Shown here piece after piece: positions 1-10,704 of a stretch of DNA of 64,000 nt. The first letter of the stretch is position 1, and each line of letters starts with the position of its first letter. The stretch comes from Burkholderia sp. BCC0322 (GTDB taxonomy: Bacteria; Pseudomonadota; Gammaproteobacteria; Burkholderiales; Burkholderiaceae). The notes beneath the pieces are model-generated. The model saw only the letters and a program-made list of their open reading frames with translations, was not told the DNA's origin and ran no database searches. The stretch is from assembly GCF_902833045.1 (NCBI RefSeq), contig NZ_CADFDU010000001.1, positions 1,240,673 to 1,304,672 of the forward strand, in the 5' to 3' direction. The translations under genes were made by a program, and so were the position numbers.

Positions 1-189
1 AACGAGCCGTTCGAAGTTGCAATGCGTCGCTTCAAGCGCACGATCGAGAAGAATGGTCTGCTGACCGAACTTCGTGCGCGCGAGTTTTACGAGAAGCCGA
101 CCGCGGAGCGCAAGCGCAAGAAGGCTGCTGCGGTGAAGCGTCATTACAAGCGTATCCGCAGCCAGACACTGCCGAAGAAGTTGTACTGA
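1..189 (+). CDS. rpsU: 30S ribosomal protein S21 (5' end cut off)
   Basis: The reading frame open from base 1 gives 62 residues ending at TGA 187-189. It is very rich in Arg and Lys and carries the S21 signatures [13 protein letters not shown] and [17 protein letters not shown]21 is a small-subunit protein that helps start translation. The start codon lies outside the window, so only a few N-terminal residues are missing. Its place directly before yqeY, dnaG and rpoD is the classic macromolecular-synthesis arrangement, which supports the call. Confidence 0.95.
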
Positions 190-311
190 ACGATTGGGCG
201 CCGCGCGGTTCGCTGAGCGGCGCACCGGCGACTCCATGCGATCGGGCGATCGCGAAAGATCGCGCCTGATCGTGCGACCGATCAGGCGAGCCGCCGATGC
301 CGGATTCGAGC

Positions 312-346
312 AACCCGCTTGAGACACTGTCCCAAGCGGGTTTTTG
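312..346 (+). terminator. Rho-independent terminator after rpsU
   Basis: An inverted repeat (AACCCGCTT at 312-320 and AAGCGGGTT at 334-342) is followed directly by a T run ending at 345. It lies about 120 bp after the rpsU stop and 55 bp before yqeY, so it should end or attenuate rpsU transcription. Confidence 0.8.
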
Positions 347-399
347 TGTTGACGCCCTTATGGCGGGCGTCGGATTCACGTTTCCTTCCCGGGTGAGAG

Positions 400-846
400 A
401 TGAGTTTGAAAGAGCAGATCAGCGAAGACATGAAGGCCGCGATGCGCGCGAAGGAAAGCGAGCGCCTGGCAACGATTCGCCTGCTGATGGCCGCGATCAA
501 GCAGCGCGAAGTCGACGATCAGGTCACCCTCGACGATGCGGGCATCACGGCCGTGATCGACAAGATGATCAAGCAGCGCAAGGATTCGATCAGCCAGTTC
601 CAGGCAGCCGGCCGTGACGACCTCGTCGCGAAGGAGCAGGCCGAACTGGTCGTGCTGAGCGGCTACATGCCCGAGCAACTGTCGGAGGCCGAGGTGGCCG
701 CCGAAGTCCAGGCAGCTGTCGCGCAGACGGGCGCCGCCGGCCCGCAGGACATGGGCAAGGTGATGGGCGTTCTGAAGGGCAAGCTCGCCGGCCGTGCCGA
801 CATGACGGCCATTTCCGCGCTGGTCAAGGCCGCGCTCACGAAGTAA
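400..846 (+). CDS. yqeY: GatB/YqeY domain protein
   Basis: This 148-aa protein matches the free-standing YqeY family: MSLKEQISEDMKAAMRAK at the N-terminus, a central IKQRKDSISQFQAAGR helix and the QLSEAEVAAEVQ / KVMGVLKGKLAGRADM C-terminal half. YqeY resembles the tail domain of the GatB subunit of tRNA amidotransferase. Its exact role is not settled, though it is thought to bind tRNA or nucleic acid. The ATG follows a GGTGAGAG ribosome-binding site. It sits between rpsU and dnaG, its usual position in Burkholderiales. Confidence 0.92.
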   Translation: MSLKEQISEDMKAAMRAKESERLATIRLLMAAIKQREVDDQVTLDDAGITAVIDKMIKQRKDSISQFQAAGRDDLVAKEQAELVVLSGYMPEQLSEAEVAAEVQAAVAQTGAAGPQDMGKVMGVLKGKLAGRADMTAISALVKAALTK

Positions 847-914
847 CACCTGTCTCCCCGACGCGCAGTGCGTGCGCCGGGGTGCCGTATTGTCTTTTTT
901 CGCTCGAACCCACG

Positions 915-2792
915 GTGATTCCGCATTCGTTCCTGCAGGATTTGCTGAACCGCGTCGATATCGTCGACGTGGTGGGCCGGTACGTGCAGCTCAAGAAGGG
1001 CGGCGCCAACTTCATGGGGCTGTGCCCGTTCCATAACGAGAAGAGCCCGTCGTTTACGGTCAGCCCGACCAAGCAGTTCTATCACTGCTTCGGTTGCGGC
1101 GCGCACGGTACGGCGATCGGCTTCCTGATGGAACACGCGGGGCTCACGTTCCCGGAGGCCGTGCAGGAGCTCGCGCAGTCCGTTGGCCTGACCGTGCCGC
1201 ACGAGCCTTCGATGCGTGGCGGCGGTGGGGGTGGAGGCGGGGGGGCTGACTATCCGGCGCCGGTTTCGAAATCGGTCGCGACCGCGCTGTCCGATGCGAT
1301 GACCGCCGCGTGCGACTACTACCGCAAGCAGTTGCGCGGCGCGACCGTCGCGATCCAGTACCTGAAGAACCGGGGCCTGACCGGCGAGATCGCCGCGCGC
1401 TTCGGGCTCGGCTACGCGCCGGACGGCTGGCAGAACCTCGAAGCCGCGTTCCCGGACTATCGCGACGAATCGCTCGTCGAGTCGGGGCTCGTGATCGTCA
1501 GCGAGAAGACCGATGCGCAGGGCGTTGCGCGCCGCTACGACCGGTTCCGCGAGCGGATCATGTTCCCGATCCGCAACGTGAAGGGGCAGGTGATCGGCTT
1601 CGGCGGGCGCGTGCTCGGCAGCGGCGAGCCGAAGTACCTGAATTCGCCTGAAACCCCGCTGTTCAACAAGGGCAGCGAGCTGTACGGCCTGTTCGAGGCG
1701 CGGCTCGCGATTCGCGAGCGCAAGTACGTGCTGGTCGTCGAAGGCTACATGGACGTCGTCGCGCTCGCGCAGCTCGGCTTCCCGAATGCGGTCGCGACGC
1801 TCGGCACCGCGTGCACGCCGATTCACGTGCAGAAGCTGCTGCGCCAGACCGATACGGTCATTTTCAGTTTCGACGGCGATTCGGCCGGGCGGCGGGCGGC
1901 GCGACGCGCGCTCGAGGCGTGCTTGCCGCATGCGGCGGACAACCGCACGATCCGGTTCCTTTTTCTGCCGGCCGAGCACGATCCGGACAGCTATGTGCGC
2001 GAGTTCGGCGCGGACGCGTTCTCCGAGCAGGTCGAGCGCGCCATGCCGCTGTCGCAATTTCTGCTGAACGAAGCAATTGCCGGCAAGGCGCTCGATCAGC
2101 CGGAAGGCCGCGCGAAAGCGCTGTTCGATGCGAAGCCGCTGCTGCAGGCGCTGCCCGCGAACGCGTTGCGCGCGCAGATCATGCACATGTTCGCGGACCG
2201 CCTCGACATCCCGTTCGAAGAGGTCGCGGCGCTGTCCGACGTCGATACGCGGATCGCGGCGCCGCCGCGCCAGGCGCCCGCGCGCAGCGAGCGGCGCCGC
2301 GTGACGGACAGCGAAAAGCGCGCGTTGCGCACGCTGGTGATGCATCCGCGTATCGCGTCGCAGCTCGACGACGAACAAATTGCGACCTTGCGCGCATTGC
2401 CGCGCATCGGCGAACTGTTCGCGGAAGTCGTCGATCATGCGCGCGCGCTGGGCGATGGCGCGGAGTTCCGGCTGCTGTCGGATGTCCTGCGAACGTCCTC
2501 GAATGGAGCGACTTACGAGGAAATCTTCCGCGAAATTCTGGACTATGATGAAAACGTCCGCGATTTGCTGTTACAGAATCCGGAAGACGAGACGGTGCCC
2601 GAGCGGCAGCGTGAACAGGAGCGGATCGCGGGGGAGGAACTGCAGGCGGCGGTGCTCAAGATGCGTTACGACGCCTGCTGCGACCGGCTAGACAGGCTGG
2701 CGCGGCAGTCCACCTTCACACCCGAGGAATTGGCCGAATTGACGGAATTGAACCAGCAGCGAACCGACATGAAGCGTCGGCTCGGGCTGTAG
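915..2792 (+). CDS. dnaG: DNA primase DnaG
   Basis: DnaG makes the RNA primers for DNA replication. I choose the GTG at 915, giving VIPHSFLQDLLNRVDIVDVV and 625 residues. The frame stays open to 882, but that would add 11 residues not usual for the family. The CHC2 zinc finger is visible near residues 37-62 (CPFH ... YHCFGCG). The TOPRIM catalytic core has EGYMDVV near residue 276 and FDGDSAG near 319. A run of nine glycines just after the zinc finger forms a flexible linker and is coded by a G-rich repeat (about 1217-1246). The C-terminal part is the helicase-interacting domain. Confidence 0.96.
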   Translation: MIPHSFLQDLLNRVDIVDVVGRYVQLKKGGANFMGLCPFHNEKSPSFTVSPTKQFYHCFGCGAHGTAIGFLMEHAGLTFPEAVQELAQSVGLTVPHEPSMRGGGGGGGGGADYPAPVSKSVATALSDAMTAACDYYRKQLRGATVAIQYLKNRGLTGEIAARFGLGYAPDGWQNLEAAFPDYRDESLVESGLVIVSEKTDAQGVARRYDRFRERIMFPIRNVKGQVIGFGGRVLGSGEPKYLNSPETPLFNKGSELYGLFEARLAIRERKYVLVVEGYMDVVALAQLGFPNAVATLGTACTPIHVQKLLRQTDTVIFSFDGDSAGRRAARRALEACLPHAADNRTIRFLFLPAEHDPDSYVREFGADAFSEQVERAMPLSQFLLNEAIAGKALDQPEGRAKALFDAKPLLQALPANALRAQIMHMFADRLDIPFEEVAALSDVDTRIAAPPRQAPARSERRRVTDSEKRALRTLVMHPRIASQLDDEQIATLRALPRIGELFAEVVDHARALGDGAEFRLLSDVLRTSSNGATYEEIFREILDYDENVRDLLLQNPEDETVPERQREQERIAGEELQAAVLKMRYDACCDRLDRLARQSTFTPEELAELTELNQQRTDMKRRLGL

Positions 2793-2796
2793 GCGG

Positions 2797-2823
2797 CTGG
2801 GGAGCTTAGAGAGGGCTCCCCAG
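2797..2823 (+). terminator. Hairpin between dnaG and rpoD
   Basis: A perfect 9-bp inverted repeat (CTGGGGAGC 2797-2805, GCTCCCCAG 2815-2823) lies 4 bp past the dnaG stop. No T tract follows, so it may act as an attenuator or as an mRNA-processing site, as known in the E. coli dnaG-rpoD junction, rather than as a strong terminator. It overlaps the candidate rpoD promoter. Confidence 0.55.
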
Positions 2824-2834
2824 CGTGCTATAAT
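2805..2834 (+). promoter_or_regulatory. Candidate rpoD promoter
   Basis: A perfect TATAAT -10 box at 2829-2834 stands out in this GC-rich sequence, 46 bp before the rpoD start. The best -35 candidate, CTTAGA at 2805-2810 with an 18-bp spacer, is weak. Folding of the 2797-2823 hairpin in readthrough RNA from dnaG would cover the same stretch. Confidence 0.55.
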
Positions 2835-2880
2835 ATAAGGTTTCCAGCGGTTTGTTTTCCAAGCAGAGGCGAGAATCGCG

Positions 2881-5298
<2,418 letters not shown>

Positions 5299-5427
5299 TT
5301 TCCAGCGTCTCTCCTGCGAACGCCGCCGGTATCCGCGTGATGCCGGTGGCGTTTGTCTCCTTTGTTGTTACAATGCCGGCCCGGCTTCTTTGTCGGGGCG
5401 GCGTGTGACACGCTTTGCTTCTCATCA

Positions 5428-5503
5428 GGGCTTGTAGCTCAGCGGTTAGAGCAGTCGACTCATAATCGATTGGTCGCGGGTTCGAACCCCGCCGGGCCCA
5501 CCA
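5428..5503 (+). tRNA. ileX: tRNA-Ile(CAT), lysidine type
   Basis: A 76-nt cloverleaf with encoded CCA. The acceptor stem GGGCTTG pairs with CGGGCCC (with wobble pairs), the D-arm has TAGCTCAGCGGTTAGAGC, the anticodon loop reads CTCATAA, and the T-arm has GCGGGTTCGAACCCCGC. The body resembles E. coli ileX more than elongator or initiator tRNA-Met, so the CAU anticodon is probably modified by TilS to read AUA. Annotation pipelines sometimes call it tRNA-Met. It marks the end of the core genes and may be an insertion hot spot. Confidence 0.9.
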
Positions 5504-5536
5504 AATTCCCTTCCAGGATTGTCCAAGGAAGTCTCG

Positions 5537-5571
5537 AAACCCGCGAGGCTGCAAGGCTTCGCGGGTTTTTT
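5537..5571 (+). terminator. Rho-independent terminator after tRNA-Ile
   Basis: The stem AACCCGCGA / TCGCGGGTT encloses a short loop and is followed by a run of six T. It lies 34 bp after the tRNA. Nothing else recognisable is present between it and 5828. Confidence 0.8.
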
Positions 5572-5828
5572 AATTCCAGATGTGTCCAAGCGATTCCATG
5601 GACAGCTACCCGTTATTGTAAGTGGGTGACTGTGTCCGGCGCTTCAGGGGGCTGCTCCAGGTCGCCCGGTTCCACTTTTGGCGACAGTTTGAGACCATGT
5701 GTCGAGTCCGCCTCGGCGTGTGCTGATTGCGGCGCTGTGCAATTGCGGCTTTCTAGCTACGTCAAACTCGGCGCCGAAGAATGCGGTCGCCGAGCCAAAG
5801 CATTTCTTTGATACTACTGGCCAACGTA

Positions 5829-6740
5829 CTATTTCAGCTGCGTCGGTGGGTCTTCCAGATTGCGCAATCCATCGTGTCCCCAGCCAATGCCTGGACGCAA
5901 GACGTAACTTTCCACCGTCACATTCTGTGGATCCACCGTGCGCAAGTCCCAGCCGTATTCAATGAACCATCGCGAGGGATTACGGAAGTAAAAGGACACG
6001 GAGCGATCATTGGGATGGCGGCCGATTCCGGTGGCGGCGATTTGCTGCTCGCGGCACAGGTCGTACGTGGTGCCCACATCGTCCAGCGAGTTGGTCTCAA
6101 AGAAGACGTGTTGGATATTTCGGGGGGCAGGCGGGTAGAAAATTAGAGCCAGCGAATGGTGCCGCGCGTTGCAGTGCAGGAAAGCGGCTAGCGGCATACC
6201 TTCAGGATTGACTACCCAATCCGAGATGCCGAAGCCGAGGGTCTTAACATAGAAATCCACGACCTTTCTGAGGTCTGCTTTGACGTAAAGCACGACGTGC
6301 CCCAGCCCAAGCTCTCCAGTTTTGAACCCCGCCAACGGGCGGGTTGGCATGAATCGTGGGTTGAAGATCACTTCGTTGCCGACAGTCAGTTCCATGCGCA
6401 CGCCGGTATGCGGACACGTGAAGTGAACGAGTTCCAGCACACGTCGCTCAACCAGTTCTGCTGCAGTACCGGGTTGAACCTTAATGCCTGCGCGGTCGAG
6501 TTGGGAGGCGACTGCCTCGAGGGCTTCATGGTTGGCTACTTCCCAACCGACGTAGGCGATGTCGTCGGATTCCCCGGGATGGATGCTTAGCCGGTGATGG
6601 CGTTCGTCGGCGCGCAGATATAGCAAGTTATCGGAACTGTCACCACTGACCTCGAGCCCCAGGACTTGCGGCGCGTATTCTTTCCATGCGTCGAGATCCG
6701 ATGCGTTCGTGCCTACATAGGCTAGCTTGGTTACTTTCAT
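5829..6740 (-). CDS. Type I extradiol dioxygenase (BphC-like, two VOC domains)
   Basis: The 303-aa protein from ATG 6740 is preceded by a CGGGAG ribosome site; the frame extends upstream but only across non-coding DNA. It looks like 2,3-dihydroxybiphenyl/catechol 2,3-dioxygenases, which cleave aromatic rings next to the two hydroxyls using Fe(II). The second VOC domain keeps the full active site: His148 (GLGHVVLY), His211 (IQHVFFE), Glu261 (FIEYGWD) as metal ligands and His195 (ARHHSLAL) as acid-base. The substrate cannot be told from sequence. It is the last gene of the leftward set that begins at azoR. Confidence 0.85.
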   Translation of the reverse strand: MKVTKLAYVGTNASDLDAWKEYAPQVLGLEVSGDSSDNLLYLRADERHHRLSIHPGESDDIAYVGWEVANHEALEAVASQLDRAGIKVQPGTAAELVERRVLELVHFTCPHTGVRMELTVGNEVIFNPRFMPTRPLAGFKTGELGLGHVVLYVKADLRKVVDFYVKTLGFGISDWVVNPEGMPLAAFLHCNARHHSLALIFYPPAPRNIQHVFFETNSLDDVGTTYDLCREQQIAATGIGRHPNDRSVSFYFRNPSRWFIEYGWDLRTVDPQNVTVESYVLRPGIGWGHDGLRNLEDPPTQLK

Positions 6741-6784
6741 TTCATACACTCCCGAATACGGAGAAATAGAATTGGAGCGTCGGA

Positions 6785-7681
6785 TCACCCAGCCACACGG
6801 GCGCGCACCTGCTCGACAAAGCTCGCGATGGCCGCACCGATTTCTTCGGGGCTGTCTTCTTGGAGGATCTTGCGACCCTTGACGGTGATTTCGATCTGGT
6901 TTTGCCACGTGCGGATCTCGTCGCGGATGCGTCCGGTCATGATGGCTCCGGGATCGCCGTTAATCAGCAACTTGGGCACTGCGCTGCTGGCGACCCACGG
7001 ACGATAGGCTTCCATCGCCTGATAGACATCGGTGAGGTCACCGTCAAGCGGCAGGCTTCGCGGCCAGGAAAGCGTTGGCCTGCGTCCTTCGCCAGGTTCC
7101 AGATACGGCATGCGGTATTCCGCCATTTCGCGGGGATCAAGCGGGCGAAGAATGGCGGGCTGCAGACGCTGCTCAATAAAGATGTTCTGCTGCAACACGA
7201 GCTCTTCGCCGGCTGGCGAGCGTAGCGCCTGAAAAAACGGATGTGCCGGCTCGGGGATGTCCGCCCAACTCATCGGCAGGGCGACCGACTCCATGTGGAC
7301 AATGCCTTTCACACGGTCGCGATTGCGGTTGGCCCAGTCGAATCCCAGCGTTGCGCCCCAGTCGTCGAGCACCAGAATCACGTTCTCTCCCAAGCCAAGC
7401 GCATCCCAAAGCGAGAAGAGATAGTCACGGTGTTGCGCGTAGCCGTAACTGCCAGGCCCTGAGTCGGGGAGCTTATCGGACGCGCCCATGCCGATCAGAT
7501 CGCACGCGACTAATCGCCCCATGCCCTTTAGATGGGGCATGACGTTGCGCCATACGTATGAGGATGTCGGCTGCCCGTGTTGAAAGACGATAGTGTCGCC
7601 TTCCCCTTCGTCGACATATGCCATCCGGATGCCACGGACATCTCGATATTTCAGCTCGCCGTATCGTTCAATAGTTGACAT
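6785..7681 (-). CDS. Haloalkane dehalogenase homologue with altered catalytic residues
   Basis: This 298-aa alpha/beta hydrolase resembles LinB/DhaA along its whole length ([47 protein letters not shown]). LinB-type enzymes replace a carbon-bound halogen by hydroxyl through an Asp-His-Glu triad plus Asn-Trp halide binding. Here the nucleophile Asp and the next Trp are kept, as is the Glu (HMESVALP). The catalytic His aligned with LinB His272 is Lys ([10 protein letters not shown]), and the halide-binding Asn after HG is Gln. It may therefore stop at the ester intermediate or do different chemistry. It lies 44 bp before the dioxygenase gene, in the same operon. Confidence 0.8.
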   Translation of the reverse strand: MSTIERYGELKYRDVRGIRMAYVDEGEGDTIVFQHGQPTSSYVWRNVMPHLKGMGRLVACDLIGMGASDKLPDSGPGSYGYAQHRDYLFSLWDALGLGENVILVLDDWGATLGFDWANRNRDRVKGIVHMESVALPMSWADIPEPAHPFFQALRSPAGEELVLQQNIFIEQRLQPAILRPLDPREMAEYRMPYLEPGEGRRPTLSWPRSLPLDGDLTDVYQAMEAYRPWVASSAVPKLLINGDPGAIMTGRIRDEIRTWQNQIEITVKGRKILQEDSPEEIGAAIASFVEQVRARVAG

Positions 7682-7703
7682 TGCGTTTCTCCAATGATGG
7701 ATG

Positions 7704-8060
7704 CTAGGCCATACGGGCCAGCGAGATGGCGCGTTCGCGACATGAAGTTACGCATGCCCCACAGGCGCGGCATGCATCCGAATTCGGGGTAAAGGCAGTC
7801 TGCCGACCGTGAGCCCATAGCTTCAGCTTCGCAATAAGGGGCATGGCAGCGAACTGATCGTCAGGCATGCGTCCGATCTCGAACACCGCGTAAGGGCAGA
7901 CGGCGACGCAGTCGCCTTTTCCCTCGCAACGTTTCGGATTAACGACAGGCCTAAACTCGCCTGGCTCGGCATTGCAATGTTGCGAGTTTCTCGCCGTTTC
8001 GGTGACGTGCGGTTGGCGACGTTGCCGGTGTTTCGCGAGCGGTAAACCGGAGGGAGCCAT
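7704..8060 (-). CDS. Ferredoxin-like protein, two Fe-S motifs
   Basis: From ATG 8060 the product is 118 aa; the start lies 5 bp past the pirin stop, so the genes are likely translated together. The first cluster motif is unusual ([12 protein letters not shown], with only three usable Cys) and may hold a 3Fe-4S centre or recruit a remote ligand. The second is a [11 protein letters not shown] arrangement with four Cys. Such small ferredoxins deliver electrons to oxygenases or reductases, which suits the neighbours. The upstream extension to 8132 lies within the pirin gene and is not credible. Confidence 0.75.
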   Translation of the reverse strand: MAPSGLPLAKHRQRRQPHVTETARNSQHCNAEPGEFRPVVNPKRCEGKGDCVAVCPYAVFEIGRMPDDQFAAMPLIAKLKLWAHGRQTAFTPNSDACRACGACVTSCRERAISLARMA

Positions 8061-8064
8061 CGCA

Positions 8065-8910
8065 TCAATCTCGCGGAAGAGGGGTGAGATGCCCCATATC
8101 GCCTGCTTGGTAACGATTGATCGCGTCGGCAATCTGTTTCGGATCGTTCATGATGAATGGTCCATGGACGAACACCGGATCGTGGATTTCCATGCCGACG
8201 AGGAGCAGCAGCCGAACCGGTTGCGCGGCTACGACCGAGAAGGAACCAGATCCACGTACCGTGACCGCTTGATCCTGCGCCACGATTGTCGTTCCCGTAT
8301 CGGTGACGACTCGGGCACTGCCTGATTGCACGGAGAGCAAGCCGTACTGTTGCGGCTGAAGGTCGAGCGCGATCTCGTGGCGCACTTCCGCATCTAGCAG
8401 CATGAAGGGTTCTGCTGGAACGAGCGGCGATTCAATATCGCGATAACTTCCCACGACTACGCGAACGCGATCGCCGCGTTCGCTATGCCATTGCGGAACG
8501 TCCTTGCCGTCGACTGACAGGACTTGCGGCGGAATGAGCTTGCTTTCAGCGCTCAAATTGACGAAGAATTGGACCCCATGCAGTTCACAGTTCTGCAGGG
8601 CGGGCACCTCATGGTGCACGATGCCGCGGCCTGCTTGCGTCCATACGATTCCGCCAGGGCCTACACGAATGTCATTGCCCAGCGAGTCGCGGCTACGCAG
8701 ATCACCAGGAGAGTCTTCAAACACGTAGGTAACCGCAGAGAATCCAGCGTGCGGGTGAGGTGGAAACGGGCGGTCTCTCACGCGGAAATCGTCGAGTGTC
8801 GCAATGGGAGAAATCAGCTCGCCCCGTTCGTGCAGGTCGATACTCCTCACGAAGAAATTCGGACCGCCTCTGGGCTGGCTCTGGATCGGTGTAGAAAGCT
8901 GGATTGTCAT
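8065..8910 (-). CDS. Pirin family protein
   Basis: A 281-aa bicupin of the pirin family. It has the metal-binding motif FPPHPHAGFSAVTYV near residue 50 and the HHEVPALQNCELHGVQFFVNL segment near 99. Some bacterial pirins have quercetin 2,3-dioxygenase activity and others respond to redox stress through their iron. The actual substrate is unknown here. It forms part of the tightly packed leftward operon (53 bp after the DoxX gene, 5-bp gap to the ferredoxin). Confidence 0.85.
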   Translation of the reverse strand: MTIQLSTPIQSQPRGGPNFFVRSIDLHERGELISPIATLDDFRVRDRPFPPHPHAGFSAVTYVFEDSPGDLRSRDSLGNDIRVGPGGIVWTQAGRGIVHHEVPALQNCELHGVQFFVNLSAESKLIPPQVLSVDGKDVPQWHSERGDRVRVVVGSYRDIESPLVPAEPFMLLDAEVRHEIALDLQPQQYGLLSVQSGSARVVTDTGTTIVAQDQAVTVRGSGSFSVVAAQPVRLLLLVGMEIHDPVFVHGPFIMNDPKQIADAINRYQAGDMGHLTPLPRD

Positions 8911-8962
8911 GTCTATGGCTCACTAGAGATGAAGTTGCGAGGGGGGGGGCGTCTCGGACTTC

Positions 8963-9397
8963 TTAGCGGGAAGCGATGGGGACCTTCCTGGATCGTCCCC
9001 ACCAGAGCATGGCTGCAAGAGCCATCAACACCACATTTACCGGAAGCATGAAGAACTCACCGTGAGTCACGTGGTATCCCATTGCTAGCACTTGAAGGAC
9101 GATGAATCCGAGCGCGGCAAGCGGCGTGAGTGAGGTACGTACGCGCGTTAGCGCTGGCAGGAGAAGGCCGATTGATCCTGCCAATTCGGCAATACCGAGA
9201 AAACGTAGCAGTCCATACGGCAAGACCGCTGCATGGCTCATACCCATGGTGACCAGTTGCTGCGGAGACGTGAAGGTGTTCATGTACCCCGACATGGCGT
9301 AGGCAGTCGCCAGAAGGACCTGGATGATCCACAGCGAGATATGCCATCCGCGGTGAGCGCGCACAGGATTGAAGGACGGGACTTGGGTGTTTGACAT
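8963..9397 (-). CDS. DoxX-like integral membrane protein
   Basis: This 144-aa protein has four likely membrane helices (LWIIQVLLATAYAMSGYM; PYGLLRFLGIAELAGSIGLLL; TPLAALGFIVLQVLAMGY; PVNVVLMALAAMLWW). The pattern fits the DoxX family, associated with quinone-linked oxidation and with oxidative-stress complexes. A run of ten G sits just past its stop (8940-8949), in the gap before pirin, and could be length-variable. Confidence 0.75.
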   Translation of the reverse strand: MSNTQVPSFNPVRAHRGWHISLWIIQVLLATAYAMSGYMNTFTSPQQLVTMGMSHAAVLPYGLLRFLGIAELAGSIGLLLPALTRVRTSLTPLAALGFIVLQVLAMGYHVTHGEFFMLPVNVVLMALAAMLWWGRSRKVPIASR

Positions 9398-9471
9398 AGC
9401 GTTACTACTGTTTGGGTAATTGTCGAAAGCGTGCTGAGGCGGTGGGACTTAGCGACCGGACTTCGGCACAA

Positions 9472-9971
9472 CTATCCGGGACTCGGGCCGAAGCGGAAGC
9501 TGGCTGCCGTCGTGACGCCTGCTAGTTGCTCCCGGTAAATGCACTGGCCATCGTCCTCGCGTGCGGTGCCAGCGGCGACCATGAGCGGTACGAGGTGTTC
9601 CTCGCGCGCGTGCACGAGTCTCGCGTAAGGGGCATCCCGCCATCGCAGAAGGCGATCCCTGCGGTCGTCCGGCGAGATGGTGTCTTGCAACCAATGATCG
9701 AACTGTGGGGAAGGCTCAATCGCTCGCGTGTCGCGCACCGACAGATTCTGAAAACTCTGTCCGCTGCCAATGATGGCGACGAGAGCGCGAATCTGCTTGT
9801 TTCCCGGTGCGCGGACACTACGAGGAGAGTCTCGGCGTGCGCCAGCTCTCCCCCGGTTTCCATCAACGCCATCTCCAGGGTGGAAAATTGCTTACGAAAC
9901 GTGCCCGCCATGTATGTCCACGGGCCTGCTCCATGGCTGAGGAAGTACGTCGGCAAGCGCGAGGTCGACAT
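9472..9971 (-). pseudogene. DODA/LigB-type extradiol dioxygenase, internally deleted
   Basis: The N-terminal part (from 9971) reads PTYFLSHGAGPWTYMAGTF ... LLVVSAHRET, which is the start of 4,5-DOPA dioxygenase (YgiD-type) proteins. The C-terminal part, in another frame, reads AIIGSGQSFQNL ... APYARLVHAREEHLVPLMVA and SFRFGP up to 9472. The two join near 9790-9810, where roughly 110 residues that normally lie between them are missing and the frame is lost. The C-terminal His-containing EEHLVPL motif survives. The gene is thus a deletion-frameshift relic inside an otherwise intact operon. Confidence 0.8.
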
Positions 9972-9983
9972 GGCAGTGCCACA

Positions 9984-10589
9984 TTAGGCAGCGAGCAAGG
10001 CAACTTTTTCCTTCGCGGCAGCAATAGCGCCGTTGCGGGAATCCGGGCCCATCGCCACGCCCTCGGCACGAATGAAATTGATGTCCGAGATGCCGAGAAA
10101 GCCGAACAGTGCTTTCAGGTAGGTTTCCTGATGATCCAGGAATGCAGCAGGGGTGCCTTCGCTGAACACACCGCCACGCGACGACGCGATCACCAGCTTC
10201 TTGCCCGCACACAGTCCGATCGGGCCGTTTGCGTCGTAGCGGAATGTCTTTCCTTGCACAGCAAGGCGGTCGATCCAGGCCTTCAATTGGGACGGAACAC
10301 CGAAGTTGTACATCGGCGCGCCGATGACGACGATGTCGGCGTCGAGGAACTCTTCGAGCGCGATTTGGCCAGTCGCCACGTCAGCCTTCAACGCCTCGTC
10401 GACGGGCGCGCCGTGCGCGGCCGCGAGGTGCGCTGCTGTCAGGTGGCCAATGGGCGTGGCAGAAAGGTCCAGGTATGTGACGTTGAGGTCAGCGTGCCGA
10501 GCCCGAAAGGTTTCAACGATTTCCGCCGACAGATCACGACTGACAGAGCCTTGGCCGAGGATGCTGGAATCGACGTGTAGCAGTTTCAT
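9984..10589 (-). CDS. azoR: FMN-dependent NADH-azoreductase
   Basis: A 201-aa flavodoxin-fold protein with the AzoR signatures [39 protein letters not shown] and [15 protein letters not shown]. AzoR reduces quinones and azo dyes with NADH and protects against thiol and quinone stress. It is the first gene of the leftward set and lies divergent to a LysR gene, a common arrangement in which the regulator controls azoR and the genes behind it. Confidence 0.92.
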   Translation of the reverse strand: MKLLHVDSSILGQGSVSRDLSAEIVETFRARHADLNVTYLDLSATPIGHLTAAHLAAAHGAPVDEALKADVATGQIALEEFLDADIVVIGAPMYNFGVPSQLKAWIDRLAVQGKTFRYDANGPIGLCAGKKLVIASSRGGVFSEGTPAAFLDHQETYLKALFGFLGISDINFIRAEGVAMGPDSRNGAIAAAKEKVALLAA

Positions 10590-10638
10590 AACAAGTTCTC
10601 CGAAGGGGCAGACGGTGCGTTTGCCGATGCGTCGAACG

Positions 10639-10670
10639 ATAGGCTTTGACTTACAATCTGAGTAGCCTAT
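10639..10670. promoter_or_regulatory. Inverted repeat in the azoR-LysR divergent promoter
   Basis: ATAGGCT (10639-10645) and AGCCTAT (10664-10670) form 7-bp arms in the 115-bp gap between azoR and the LysR gene. An AT-rich stretch follows. The position is right for a LysR-type binding region that serves both promoters, but this is inferred from symmetry alone. Confidence 0.45.
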
Positions 10671-10704
10671 ATTTTTCGATGAAACGTATCTATCTGGTGG
10701 ATAT

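Noticed and set aside
1217-1246. G-rich repeat in dnaG as an insertion or assembly fault
   Set aside because: It keeps the frame, coding a glycine linker between the zinc finger and the core, which is acceptable in this protein.
5428-5503. tRNA-Ile as the integration site of the whole downstream region
   Set aside because: The tRNA 3' end does not recur later in the window and no integrase lies beside it. A distant copy beyond the window cannot be excluded.
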